From Arenibacter sp041392165 (lineage in GTDB: Bacteria; Bacteroidota; Bacteroidia; Flavobacteriales; Flavobacteriaceae), in assembly GCA_041392165.1 (NCBI GenBank), contig JAWKMN010000004.1, forward strand, positions 337,955 to 401,954: DNA of 64,000 nt, in the 5' to 3' direction. Shown piece after piece: positions 47,447 through 57,210 of the stretch; position 1 is the stretch's first letter, and every line of letters starts with the position of its first letter. A model generated the notes under the pieces. That model did not search any database. It was not told the DNA's origin and saw only the letters and a program-made list of their open reading frames with translations. A program made the translations under genes and the position numbers.

Positions 47447-48328
47447 TTATTCTTCCAAATAGCCAAATTTGCCCAAATTGTAATCTCTGATGGCCTGGGC
47501 TATTTCTTCACGGGTATTCATTACAAATGGTCCTTGGGCGACTATGGGTTCGTTTAGGGGTTCTCCACTTAAAATTAGAACAATGGCCTTTTTAGTAGCC
47601 TCTATACTAAAATGTTCCCCATCATTTTCGAAGAGTGCAAAATGATTTTCAGCTACGGTCTGGGTTCCGTTCACATTTATTTCCCCTGCCACTACCAGTA
47701 AGGCGGTATTATATATGGCCGGAAAATTAAATGCAGCTTTTCCCCCTTCATCCAATCGGGCATTGAACATGTTAACGGGGGAAAATGTAGAGGCCGCACC
47801 TGTAACATTTTTATAACTCCCTGCTATGATTTCAATTACTCCCTTATCATCTTCCAACGGATATTTATGGATCTGTGAATGGGTTATTCCCTGATATTTG
47901 GGCGCGGACATTTTATATTTGGCCGGAAGGTTTACCCATAATTGTGCCATTTGAAAATAGCCCCCTTCCTTGCTAAACTGCTCTTCGTGGTATTCCTTAT
48001 GGAGTATTCCTGAGGCTGCGGTCATCCACTGTACATCCCCAACGCCGATTACGCCACTATTGCCGGAACTATCGTGATGGGCCACTTTTCCCTGATAGGC
48101 TATGGTAACCGTTTCAAAACCTCTGTGTGGGTGTACACTCACCCCTCTGGGTTTATCGGTGGGTGGGAAATAAAATGGGGAATTATAATCCAGAAGGATA
48201 AAGGGATCCATTCGTTCCATATCCAACCTATATCCGCTAGGGATAAAATTATGTACTCTAAATCCGTCCCCCACATAGTGCGGCTCCCTTGGGGCCACCA
48301 CTATTTCTATGTTTTTTGTCTTCATCAA
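47447..48328 (-). CDS. Pirin family protein
   Basis: 293 residues, a bicupin. The metal site is HPHRGFETVTIAYQGKVAHHD (quoted from HPHRGFET; the later ligands are in KVAHHD and MTAASGILHKEYHEE). Bacterial pirins include quercetin dioxygenases and redox-linked regulators; which applies is not known. It heads the leftward pirin-GNAT-ferredoxin group and follows a Crp/Fnr gene, also leftward. Confidence 0.92.
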   Translation of the reverse strand: MMKTKNIEIVVAPREPHYVGDGFRVHNFIPSGYRLDMERMDPFILLDYNSPFYFPPTDKPRGVSVHPHRGFETVTIAYQGKVAHHDSSGNSGVIGVGDVQWMTAASGILHKEYHEEQFSKEGGYFQMAQLWVNLPAKYKMSAPKYQGITHSQIHKYPLEDDKGVIEIIAGSYKNVTGAASTFSPVNMFNARLDEGGKAAFNFPAIYNTALLVVAGEINVNGTQTVAENHFALFENDGEHFSIEATKKAIVLILSGEPLNEPIVAQGPFVMNTREEIAQAIRDYNLGKFGYLEE

Positions 48329-48404
48329 AATCTATTTAATTATTATACCCCAATATTACAAGGAATAAAGATCCTGGGCATTGATGTATGATAAGAATCA
48401 CTCC

Positions 48405-48995
48405 CTAGTTCGGTTTAAAGTTTTTATGGGCCAATTCCTTACGCACCCTGCTGAGGCTCTCCGGGGTAATGCCCAAATAGGAGGCGATCATCCATTGCGG
48501 TACCCTTAACGTTAGATCAGGGTATAGTTTAATAAAATCCATGTACCTTCTCTCCGCGCTTGCGCTCAATAAAAGATTAATCCGCTTTTGTTGATGTCGG
48601 ATATGGTTTTGAAGTGCTATCTGATTATAGTTCCTAAAGGAGGAACTAATCTCACTGGCTTCATTTATAAATTCCGAATTTATCAAGACTACCTGGGTAT
48701 CCTCTACGGCATCGATGAACAAATCTGAAGGCTCATTAAAAAAGGCACTGCTCCTATCGGATACGATCCAATTTTCCGATCCAAACTGAATGATATGCTC
48801 CTTACCGGCCTCATCCACCGTATAAGACCTTAAAAGACCATTTTCAACAAAGAAGGAATGTCTGCAAATTTCTCCCGAACGAAGGAGAATTTCGCCTTTT
48901 TCTATACTTTTAAAAGTTACTTTTTTAATAAGGCGTTGAAATTCAGATTCGGCTATGTTTGCCTTGGTCTTTAGGTACTTGGTAAAATTTTGCAT
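48405..48995 (-). CDS. Crp/Fnr family transcriptional regulator
   Basis: 196 residues. The nucleotide-binding barrel contains GEILLRSGEICRHSFFVENG; the helix-turn-helix is MIASYLGITPESLSRVRKEL, which is complete. No FNR cysteine set. It is 76 bases upstream of pirin in the same direction and may control that group. Confidence 0.9.
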   Translation of the reverse strand: MQNFTKYLKTKANIAESEFQRLIKKVTFKSIEKGEILLRSGEICRHSFFVENGLLRSYTVDEAGKEHIIQFGSENWIVSDRSSAFFNEPSDLFIDAVEDTQVVLINSEFINEASEISSSFRNYNQIALQNHIRHQQKRINLLLSASAERRYMDFIKLYPDLTLRVPQWMIASYLGITPESLSRVRKELAHKNFKPN

Positions 48996-49365
48996 GTAAC
49001 TGTTTAATGGGAATGTTTGTTTTTATAATGATAACTGGCCAAAGCCAACAGTACTTTTTCTATATTTCGGCCCTTGTTTTCTGATCTGCCCGTACCGTTC
49101 GGGCGGGTTTACCTCTCCTTGGGAGGGGTCGGGACTGCTTTTTCGGCAGTTCCGGGTGAGGCAATATAAATTTACTAAAAAAAGGGCTTAATAGATACAA
49201 AATTCAATTTGCCAAAACTTTCCGGTCGATAGGAAGAGTAGGGGATATGGTTATTATTACAGATTTTTTTGGGGATCATAAATGGTAGGAACAATACTAC
49301 CCGCCCTCTTCCAGGTTAAGCTTTTAATATGTAATTTAGCATAAACATTCTAAACACTTGTCAAT
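48996..49365. other. Divergent promoter region with structured repeat
   Basis: 370 bases between the Crp/Fnr and DUF2911 genes. It contains copy B of the structured repeat (49111-49170) preceded by a small CCCG/CGGG hairpin (49089-49104). Promoters for both genes should be here. Confidence 0.45.
49111..49170. repeat. Structured intergenic repeat, copy B
   Basis: CCTCTCC/GGGAGGG-type hairpin followed by GGGACTGC/GCAGTTCC hairpin and CGGGTGAGGCAATATAAA. Compared with copy A, one stem position changes from T-A to C-G on both sides. Confidence 0.7.
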
Positions 49366-50211
49366 ATGAAAAAAATAACACTTTTAGTATTTATGATGAC
49401 CCTATCCTTTGGGGTACGGTCACAGATTTCGACACCGGCGGCGAGTCCGTCCTCTACCTTGATCCAGACGGTTGGATTGACGGATGTAACCGTGGAATAT
49501 TCCAGGCCGTCCATGCGTGGAAGAACCATTTTTGGGAATTTGGTACCTTATGGCAAATTGTGGAGAACAGGGGCCAATGCAAGGACAAAAATCACCTTTA
49601 GTGAAAATGTAATGGTTGGTAATCAAGAGCTTAAAGCTGGCTCATACGCTATATATACCAAACCTGGAGCCACTTCATGGGAGATTATCTTTTATACAGA
49701 AGCAGATGGCGGAGGAACACCGGCAACCTGGGACGAAAGTAAAGTTGCTGCCAAAACAGTGGTACAGGTGCAAAATCTGCCATTTCAGGTTGAAACGTTT
49801 ACCATTTCAATAGACGGTCTTTCCGATAACGGGGCTACTTTAGGTATGTTCTGGTCCGATGTATATGTGGGGCTTAAGTTTGATGTTCCTACGGAGAAGG
49901 CGGTTACCAGTTCCATAAACAAAGTAATGAAAGGTCCGGATGCCAATGATTATTATGCGGCTGCCGTGTACTACATGAATTCGGGCAAGGATATCAATCA
50001 GGCCAAGGAATGGATGGACAAGGCCATAGGAATGACTGAAAAACCTGCCTTTTGGCAGTTAAGACAGCAATCTTTGATCTACGCCAAGGCAGGCGATAAA
50101 AAGCAGGCCATTGAAACTGCCAAAAAATCATTGGCCGCTGCAGAAGCCGCAGGCAATGATGACTATGTTAAGATGAACAAAGACTCCTTGAAGGAGTGGG
50201 GGGGCAGGTAA
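49366..50211 (+). CDS. DUF2911 domain protein with C-terminal TPR
   Basis: 281 residues. A signal peptide (MKKITLLVFMMTLSFGVRSQ) is followed by DUF2911: TDVTVEYSRPSMRGRTIFGN and GKLWRTGANARTKITFSENV (about residues 35-75). The C-terminal ~90 residues are TPR-like (DYYAAAVYYMNSGKDINQAK). DUF2911 proteins are secreted Bacteroidota proteins of unknown role. The gene has its own strong terminator. Confidence 0.9.
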   Translation: MKKITLLVFMMTLSFGVRSQISTPAASPSSTLIQTVGLTDVTVEYSRPSMRGRTIFGNLVPYGKLWRTGANARTKITFSENVMVGNQELKAGSYAIYTKPGATSWEIIFYTEADGGGTPATWDESKVAAKTVVQVQNLPFQVETFTISIDGLSDNGATLGMFWSDVYVGLKFDVPTEKAVTSSINKVMKGPDANDYYAAAVYYMNSGKDINQAKEWMDKAIGMTEKPAFWQLRQQSLIYAKAGDKKQAIETAKKSLAAAEAAGNDDYVKMNKDSLKEWGGR

Positions 50212-50231
50212 TATTATTGTATTTCTAGATT

Positions 50232-50260
50232 AAAAAGCTCACTTTTCAGTGAGCTTTTTT
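50232..50260 (+). terminator. Terminator of the DUF2911 gene
   Basis: AAAAAGCTCACT and AGTGAGCTTTTT form a stem followed by a long T-run, 20 bases after the stop. The convergent DUF5107 frame ends inside this hairpin. Confidence 0.88.
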
Positions 50261-53200
50261 TTTAAATTTTGTATAAAAAAAACGATATGGGAAATGGTAT
50301 AGGATTCCAAGAAATGTAATAATGACCGTAAACTACCTCGGGGCAAGCCTGTCTGTCCGATAGGCTGGCCCACGAGGCATTGAAAGGAAATTCGAGTTTG
50401 ATTTCGACGCAAACCCGCCTGTAGGCTTGTAGGGCAGGCATCGAAGCACCTGGCTACGGCAGGCAGGTTTAAATCTCGATTATCGAGTAAAATTATAATC
50501 CTTTTGAAATGCGCAATCAATATTTGCTGGCTGCTTCCAGTATTTTCAGCGATATATTTGCTCAAAACATTTTGGTTTTTTATTTTTTCTAGTGCCGCAG
50601 TATCATTGCGGTACAATGCCAAAACCAATTCGCCCATTAAGCTGGTATTGATTTTTGAAATTCGATGCATGGAAGATTCCAATTCCGCGTTCTTTCCTAA
50701 TTTTTTAAGGGACATTAGTTCAATCAAGTCATTGGGCAATACCGTCTTTTGCTTATTTTTATGGTGATACGCTATAATACCTGTCAATACGTGTTCACTT
50801 TTATTGGCATCTTTAAGGAATTCATAATTTATGGCAAGGAGGTAATCCTGTAGTCTTTCATCTACATGGTAAGGTTTTCCAACTCCCAGGTTTTCCGGCC
50901 ATTTTTTTGACGATTCCAAAAGGGATACGGCCTTATTGTAATTCTTGGATTTCATGTGTTCCAAAGCCATTGAAATATGGGCCTCGGTATATATTTTTTT
51001 ACTTTCCGAGGCATGCTCAAAAGGCAATATGTGTATATCCTTTAACACTTTAATGGTAGTGGCATATTTTCCCATCAATAAGGAGGATTTGGCATAAATC
51101 AAGCCAATATTGGCATTATCGGGATATTTGGAGAACGTCTTTTTCGCCATAGTATACGCTTGCTCAATTTTATCATTGTCTAAATAAAATTGGACTATTT
51201 CTTCCCTGAGTTTCCAGTCGGTACCGTTCAACTGCAATGCTTTTAAATAATCCTTTTCATTGGTTTCAAAATCTCCATTTTCGAACATTCTTGCCCTAAA
51301 GCGATAAAATATGTCAGAATCGGGGTTATTTCCACAATCCTTTAGAAACTTCGATCCCAAAGCTTTTTGTCCTACGGCAATATAATTCTGTGCCAAGTAA
51401 TATTTTAATTTCCAATGTGCATTTTGGGATACGGCCCAATGTAACACCGGTATCGTTTCTGTTCTATAGGGAAAAACAAAATCTATAGGCCTGTCCAGAA
51501 CTGGGTTTAGGTATTCCTTACTTTTTTCGGGCGCGGTATTCTTAAGGAGATAAGCCTTCCAAAGACTTGTTTTTACATGGGTAGGGAATAGGTTCAAAAC
51601 AGCTTCCGCCTCATTTTCAAGTCCTATGCCCTTATAGTATACGCCCAATTCCAACACGGTTTCGTCTGGGAACTCATTGGTAATATCCGTAGGCAAGCTC
51701 AGGGAACCGCCATGGTTAAATAGCTGTGCTTCTATTTGGGCAAAATGATTCAGTGGATCCATTTTTAACAAGGTATTGAATTCGTTATCAAATTCCGCAG
51801 CGCTCTTGTTTTTTCGGTGTACGATCAATTTTATTTTTCTTGCATTAATATTGAAGGTGTTATAGTCCAAGGCCTTATCGGCGTATTGTTCCGCTTTTTT
51901 CAAATCGTGCAGCAACAGGTATACTTCTGCCATTTGGGCATAGGATACGGATCTGTACTTAATGCTTCTGGCCGCCCAGCCCAAAGATTCCAAAGCATTT
52001 ACAGTATCATTTAGGGAACGATATAGAATTCCGGCCATGTAATTGGCTGCCGTATTATAGGTATCCAACTTTAAAACCCTATTTACGTAATCCAGGGCTT
52101 TATCATAATTGGTTTTTCGATATTCCAATTCCGCCAACTTTAGTAAGCCGTCCTGATGGGAGGGATCAAGATCCACCAATTCATTTAGTTTTTTGGAGGC
52201 AAGTTCATAATTTCTAAACTTTAAGGCTTCCCAACCTTCGTGATACAATTGTTGGCTTATGGATATCTTTACAGATTCGTCATTAATGAACGGACGTTTT
52301 ATGAGGGTGCTTTCGCCATTGGAGCTGTAAAATAATTTTTTATCCCCTAATTGCACTATTATTTCCCCTTGGTCCATCAATGCAATCTCTTTGGAGAAAA
52401 CCCCCATAGGTTTTAGGTTAATTTCCTCGGAATAGATTGTTTTTCCATTGATGTATACCCTTAAATTATCTTTTAGGTGTTGTAGGGCATTGATGCCGAT
52501 ATAGAGCCCGGTATCCGATTCCCTAACGTTAAGAACTCCATATTCCGTTGCATCAACCATGCCACCTATTTCCTTGAAAGGAAACCAGATTTCTTTCCAA
52601 CGGTCCATAACATAGGGTTCAAAATTGGCCTGGGAAATAGGATTGGTTTCCCCTGGGGAATATTGATTTAGAAGTCGCCCTGCTTGGAATTCCATGTACT
52701 GTCCATCGCTATCGGTAAGTAAATCCTCCCATATAGCTCCTGACCTGGCCATGGACCATAACCAGAGTTTCTGTCCCGGCATTTCTTCATAAGGGGCCCA
52801 ATGGCCAAAACCAAACTTTTTATTATGATAATAACCTCCAAAAAAATCTTTATAATCGCCAACCACATGCTCGGATATATCTTTGTCAAAATTATTGTTT
52901 TTATAAAGGGATAGATCCCTACCTTCCGTATCTATGGGCCAGGGCTTGGCTGTTCCTCCATGTTCCAAAAATTGATTCCCAGGGTATATGAACTCCAAAT
53001 CATCCGAAACCACGGCTGCAGCGGTCATCCAATTGTAATAGGATTGATCTATGGGGGAACCATTGTACCAGGAGGCATGGGTCTCAAAGTAGGCTTTGTC
53101 TTTTTCAAGCTTTATTTCTACCCTCCAATCGGTACGGGAGGGCAGGTCGGCACTGCCTACGATACAGCTTACACTATTGTCTTCATTGGTTTTTAATACA

Positions 53201-53642
53201 TAGTCTACCGGTGTTGCGGTTGAGGGGTGATGTCCAATGATACCAAAATTGAATTCGATGCCTCCAGAGGTCCATGGTCCGCGCATTGAAATATTTCGGA
53301 ATTTGACCACCTCATTCTTGTACAGGAATTCCTCGCCCGTACTTTTTTCTATGGCCCCCACACTTTGCCACCTATTTCGGGCAATATAAAAACTTTTATA
53401 TAGTCATTCTCCAGGGTAACTACCTTCCAATTCTTCTTTTTTGCAGTATGTTCATAGTTTTCAAACTTAAAATAGGGAAAGATCTTGGCATTGTCCGTAA
53501 GAATGGGTATTGGATTGGGATTGCTGAAACCATAGGTGTCCAAGGACATTGTTTCTTCTTTAATGGTCACCGATGGCGATTGGGCCCATAGCCCCAAACA
53601 CATTCCCAGTGCGATTAGTAAACTGTAATTTTTTACGCTCAT
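50239..53642 (-). pseudogene. DUF5107-TPR protein, frameshifted near the N-terminus
   Basis: Two frames join to about 1,134 residues. The first (53349-53642) has a signal peptide ending near LGLWAQ and the DUF5107 start FKFENYEHTAKKKNWKVVTL. It stops at EIGGKVWGP. Restoring one G (C5 on plus at 53355-53359 to C6) continues as KVWGAIEKSTGEEFLYKN. The DUF5107 region (about 50-350) looks like a galactose-mutarotase-type beta-sandwich, judged from LPEIGGKVWG. TPR repeats follow (about 380-1,000). The last ~80 residues are read from an intergenic repeat and the neighbour's terminator, so they are unlikely to be native. It is the last gene of the SusC-SusD-VCBS operon. Confidence 0.8.
50331..50480. 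repeat. REP-like repeat cluster at the 3' end of the DUF5107 gene
   Basis: AACTACCTCGGGGCA (50331-50345), an AGCCT/AGGCT hairpin (50346-50366), GGCATTGAAAGG (50387-50398) and CCTGTAGGCTTGTAGGGCAGG-type palindromes follow each other. The flanking words occur fused and inverted at 62359-62381. Confidence 0.6.
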
Positions 53643-53651
53643 TTTTTGTTG

Positions 53652-56600
53652 TTATTTATAGGATCCTATTTTATAGGTGGCGATTAAATCATTGTTTCTT
53701 ACGAACAGTAAGGCCTCCGATGTATCGGCTAAGGTCACTTTGATAATATCCCTTACTTCCCCGTCAATATTTAAACCACTTTCCGTTACGGTTGAAGCCC
53801 TAAAATTACCTTTTCCGTCACCGCACAGGACCAGGCCCTTATTGGCATCATATCTTCCAAATTTCACCCTGGTCCCAAAAAAATTGCCACCAACAACCAA
53901 ATCTTCGTTGCCATCATTGTTAAAATCCCCCTTTAATATCCCATAGATTGGGGAAAATTGTGTTTCCGCAGGTAAAGGAACAAGTTTAAACTTTCCGTTA
54001 CCTAGGTTTTCCATATAACTGGAATCAAAATTTTTGGCTTTTAAGACAAGGGCTCCTTGTAATGTTTCAGGGCTAAAGATATCCGTAATTTTTGCCGAGG
54101 CATAATCGGAATAGTTTACATATTTTCCTTTAAGTCCACTTAATTGGCCTACCAGATCATCTTTGGAAAAAACGGGGAATTCCTCTCCCAAATCAAAGGA
54201 ACACAATATGGGGTCCAAAGAGCCATTGTTATCAAAATCCTTGGTGTACAATGTTACCGGTTCGGAAGCAGAGGTTTTCAACTGGGAATTTCTACCAAAA
54301 TTTCCAACTATATAATCCATGTCCCCATCCTGGTCAAAATCTCCCTGTTCAATGCTGTTCCACCAACCTTCGGAATCATTCAGACCATTATTGCCGTAAA
54401 CTTCCACAAGTTTACCACTTTCATTTTTAAATGTTCTTATTTTCATCCATTCCCCTACTAGAATAAGATCATTGCGATTATCGTTGTCAAAATCGGTCCA
54501 TAAGGCATCGGTGACCATCCCCGGATACTCCAGTTCCGGGTTGACCATAGCGGTAACGTCTTTAAAAATACCTTGACCGTTATTTTCCAAGATGTAGCTT
54601 CTTGGTGAAGTTGGATAGGTACCGGGAACCAATCGGCCACCAACAAAAAGGTCTAAATCCCCATCCCCGTCCATATCTGCAGCTTGAACACAGGATCCGC
54701 TCGAAATCATTTCGGGCAGGGCCCTGGTTACTTTAACGAAGTTGCCCCGCCCATCGTTAATATATAATCTATCTTGTAATTCTGTGGAATCTTCGTTAAA
54801 ATCGTTTCCGCCACTTACCACATAGAGGTCCATATCCTTGTCGTTGTCCGCATCAAAGAACAGACATCCAATATCTTCCGAGTCTTTGTCCACAATAAAC
54901 GTTTTTTGATTGACGGATACAAAGCTCCCGGATGTTGTTTGCAGGAACATTTTACCCTCGCTGCCTTTGGCCCCTCCAACAAATATATCTTCCAGGCCAT
55001 CATTATTTACATCGGCCTTGGTTATTTTAGGGCCTTGGGTAGACAATTTGTGCGGTAGCAATTGTTCCCGTTTAAAATCGTTATAGTCGTTTTCCAAATG
55101 CCGATAGGGGATAAGACTGTCCATGGTGATGTTGGAAAAATACGTATTTCCAATCACCGGATTGGGGGTATTCCCTGCCATATTCGCATTCTTTTGGTGC
55201 AAGGTAATGGTCTGGTTTGCCTTTATATCTGTCAGAATTTGTACTTTGCCATCCGGCCATATTATTCTTAGGTCATCAATGGTAGTTGTTGCTCCCAGTC
55301 CAAAAACCAAGTTAAAATCTACAGAGGACTGAAACCCTCTGGTAGGCATCAATTCTTGCATAAAGGATTTTTCGCCACTGTTCAGGATAACTTTGGCCCC
55401 AATACCATAGGTATTTTTACCGTCACCTTTAAAATTGATCTTTAGGTAGTGATTGGTAGTGCGCAATTCACTATTGTTTTTGTAAACAAAGGGGTAATCG
55501 TCTATATTATTGACTACAAGGTCCAGGTCCCCGTCATTGTCCAAATCGGCATATACCGCTCCGTTGGACAGTGATTTCTGATGCAGTCCCCACTCTTCGT
55601 TCACCTTGGAAAAGGTAAGGTCGCCGTTATTGTGGTAGGTATAATTTTCCTCAATGGTCGCGGGCATATTTTCCAAAAGGTCGGTAATGGCGGTTTCTAC
55701 CCCGGTATTATTTTCATTGATTTTTTCCTGTACGGCATAATTCATAAAATCCATATTGGTATAGTCCCGTTTTACCCCGTTGGTAATAAACAGATCCTTA
55801 AATCCATCGTTGTCCAAATCCATAAACAGGGAGGCCCAACTCCAGTCGGTATTGGATACCCCTGAAAATTGCCCAATTTCGGAAAAGGATTTTCCTTGAT
55901 TGTTCAGATGCATCATGTTCCTCATGGACTGATAATAAAATCCGGATTTCTCCAAAAAACTATTCTTGTCGTAGTTGTCCGGTCCGGAGACCATTTTTAT
56001 ACGGTAATTATTTTCAGGGAGCATATCCAAAGTCATGATTTCCGGGTAACCATCATTGTTGATATCCGCCACATCGGAACCCATGGAAAAATGGGAAGTA
56101 TGTCCAATATATTTTTCAAGACTTTCGGTAAAGGTGCCGTCCTGATTATTGAGGTATAAATAATCCTGTTCCTTAAAGTCGTTAGAGATATAAATATCGG
56201 GCCAATGGTCGTTGTTTACATCCGATACTGCAATGCCGAGCCCAAAACCCAGGACATTGGATACTAGCCCGGCATCATCGCTTACATTTACAAATTTTCC
56301 ATTATCGTTTCTATAAAGTCGGTCTTCATAGGCTGGATTTCTTTGTTTTTTTAAGCTATTGGAAATTTGCCTAAAACTGGAATATTCCTGAGCGGAATGA
56401 TTCACTACATACAGATCCAGGTCTCCGTCCCTGTCGTAATCAAAAAAAGCCCCCTGTGTAGAATATCCGGCATCATCAACCCCATAATCGGCCGCTTTTT
56501 CGGTAAAGGTTAAATCCCCATTATTTATAAAAAGTAAGTTCTTTCTTTTAAAATCGTCCTTGGCCGCAGACCTACATACGTAGATATCCAAATACCCGTC

Positions 56601-56972
56601 CCCATTCACATCGGCCATGGTAGTTCCCGTATTCCACAAGCCTTCGGCAAATACCCCTGCTTTTTGGGCAATCTCCTCAAATTTAAAGTTTCCTTTGTTT
56701 ATATATAGCCTACTTCCTACCATGCTCCCCGTAAAATAAAGATCGGTAAGACCATCGTTATTGACATCCCCGGCACTTACTCCGCCTCCGTTGTATATAT
56801 AGCCATAAGTCAAAATATTAAATTCCTCGGTTTCCTGTAAAATGGGTTTAAATGTAATTCCGGTTTTGTTGCTTGGTATTAAGGAGAACATTTTACTATG
56901 GTCCACTTGTTGGCAGGAGAGGAATAGGGCTGCTGTAAAAAGAAGGTATATCTTGATATGGTTTTTTTTCAT
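53652..56972 (-). CDS. VCBS/FG-GAP repeat lipoprotein with ASPIC/UnbV domain
   Basis: 1,106 residues. A lipoprotein-type signal (LFTAALFLSC, Cys20) suggests surface or periplasmic anchoring. More than ten FG-GAP/VCBS beta-propeller blades follow, each with a calcium loop such as DVNNDGLTDLYF, DYDRDGDLDLYV or DINNDGYPEIM. An ASPIC/UnbV domain is in the middle (about 510-600, NSGEKSFMQELMPTRGFQSS). This protein is frequent after SusC/SusD pairs in Flavobacteriia and may bind or present a ligand. It is nine bases before the DUF5107 gene. Confidence 0.92.
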   Translation of the reverse strand: MKKNHIKIYLLFTAALFLSCQQVDHSKMFSLIPSNKTGITFKPILQETEEFNILTYGYIYNGGGVSAGDVNNDGLTDLYFTGSMVGSRLYINKGNFKFEEIAQKAGVFAEGLWNTGTTMADVNGDGYLDIYVCRSAAKDDFKRKNLLFINNGDLTFTEKAADYGVDDAGYSTQGAFFDYDRDGDLDLYVVNHSAQEYSSFRQISNSLKKQRNPAYEDRLYRNDNGKFVNVSDDAGLVSNVLGFGLGIAVSDVNNDHWPDIYISNDFKEQDYLYLNNQDGTFTESLEKYIGHTSHFSMGSDVADINNDGYPEIMTLDMLPENNYRIKMVSGPDNYDKNSFLEKSGFYYQSMRNMMHLNNQGKSFSEIGQFSGVSNTDWSWASLFMDLDNDGFKDLFITNGVKRDYTNMDFMNYAVQEKINENNTGVETAITDLLENMPATIEENYTYHNNGDLTFSKVNEEWGLHQKSLSNGAVYADLDNDGDLDLVVNNIDDYPFVYKNNSELRTTNHYLKINFKGDGKNTYGIGAKVILNSGEKSFMQELMPTRGFQSSVDFNLVFGLGATTTIDDLRIIWPDGKVQILTDIKANQTITLHQKNANMAGNTPNPVIGNTYFSNITMDSLIPYRHLENDYNDFKREQLLPHKLSTQGPKITKADVNNDGLEDIFVGGAKGSEGKMFLQTTSGSFVSVNQKTFIVDKDSEDIGCLFFDADNDKDMDLYVVSGGNDFNEDSTELQDRLYINDGRGNFVKVTRALPEMISSGSCVQAADMDGDGDLDLFVGGRLVPGTYPTSPRSYILENNGQGIFKDVTAMVNPELEYPGMVTDALWTDFDNDNRNDLILVGEWMKIRTFKNESGKLVEVYGNNGLNDSEGWWNSIEQGDFDQDGDMDYIVGNFGRNSQLKTSASEPVTLYTKDFDNNGSLDPILCSFDLGEEFPVFSKDDLVGQLSGLKGKYVNYSDYASAKITDIFSPETLQGALVLKAKNFDSSYMENLGNGKFKLVPLPAETQFSPIYGILKGDFNNDGNEDLVVGGNFFGTRVKFGRYDANKGLVLCGDGKGNFRASTVTESGLNIDGEVRDIIKVTLADTSEALLFVRNNDLIATYKIGSYK

Positions 56973-57152
56973 AATAGTTGAAATTTTGACAATATAAGTG
57001 ATGAATCATTGTAGTCAAAGCCTGGTTGTAATTACCGTTTACGATAAAGTAAGTTAGTTAATTTTGGTAGATATCACAATATAATTAGTGGGAATGGACA
57101 CAGGGTGTAGGTGTTCCATAATTTGCAGGGATAGGAGGGCCTGTCCTATAAA

Positions 57153-57184
57153 AAAAGCCTGTGATCTTAAAATCACAGGCTTTT
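57153..57184 (-). terminator. Terminator after susD
   Basis: AAAAGCCTGTGAT (57153-57165) and ATCACAGGCTTTT (57172-57184) form a perfect 13-bp stem over 6 bases. It starts 26 bases past the susD stop, so part of the transcription may stop before the VCBS gene. Confidence 0.85.
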
Positions 57185-57210
57185 CCCTGTTTTTATAAAA
57201 AATTAGGCCA

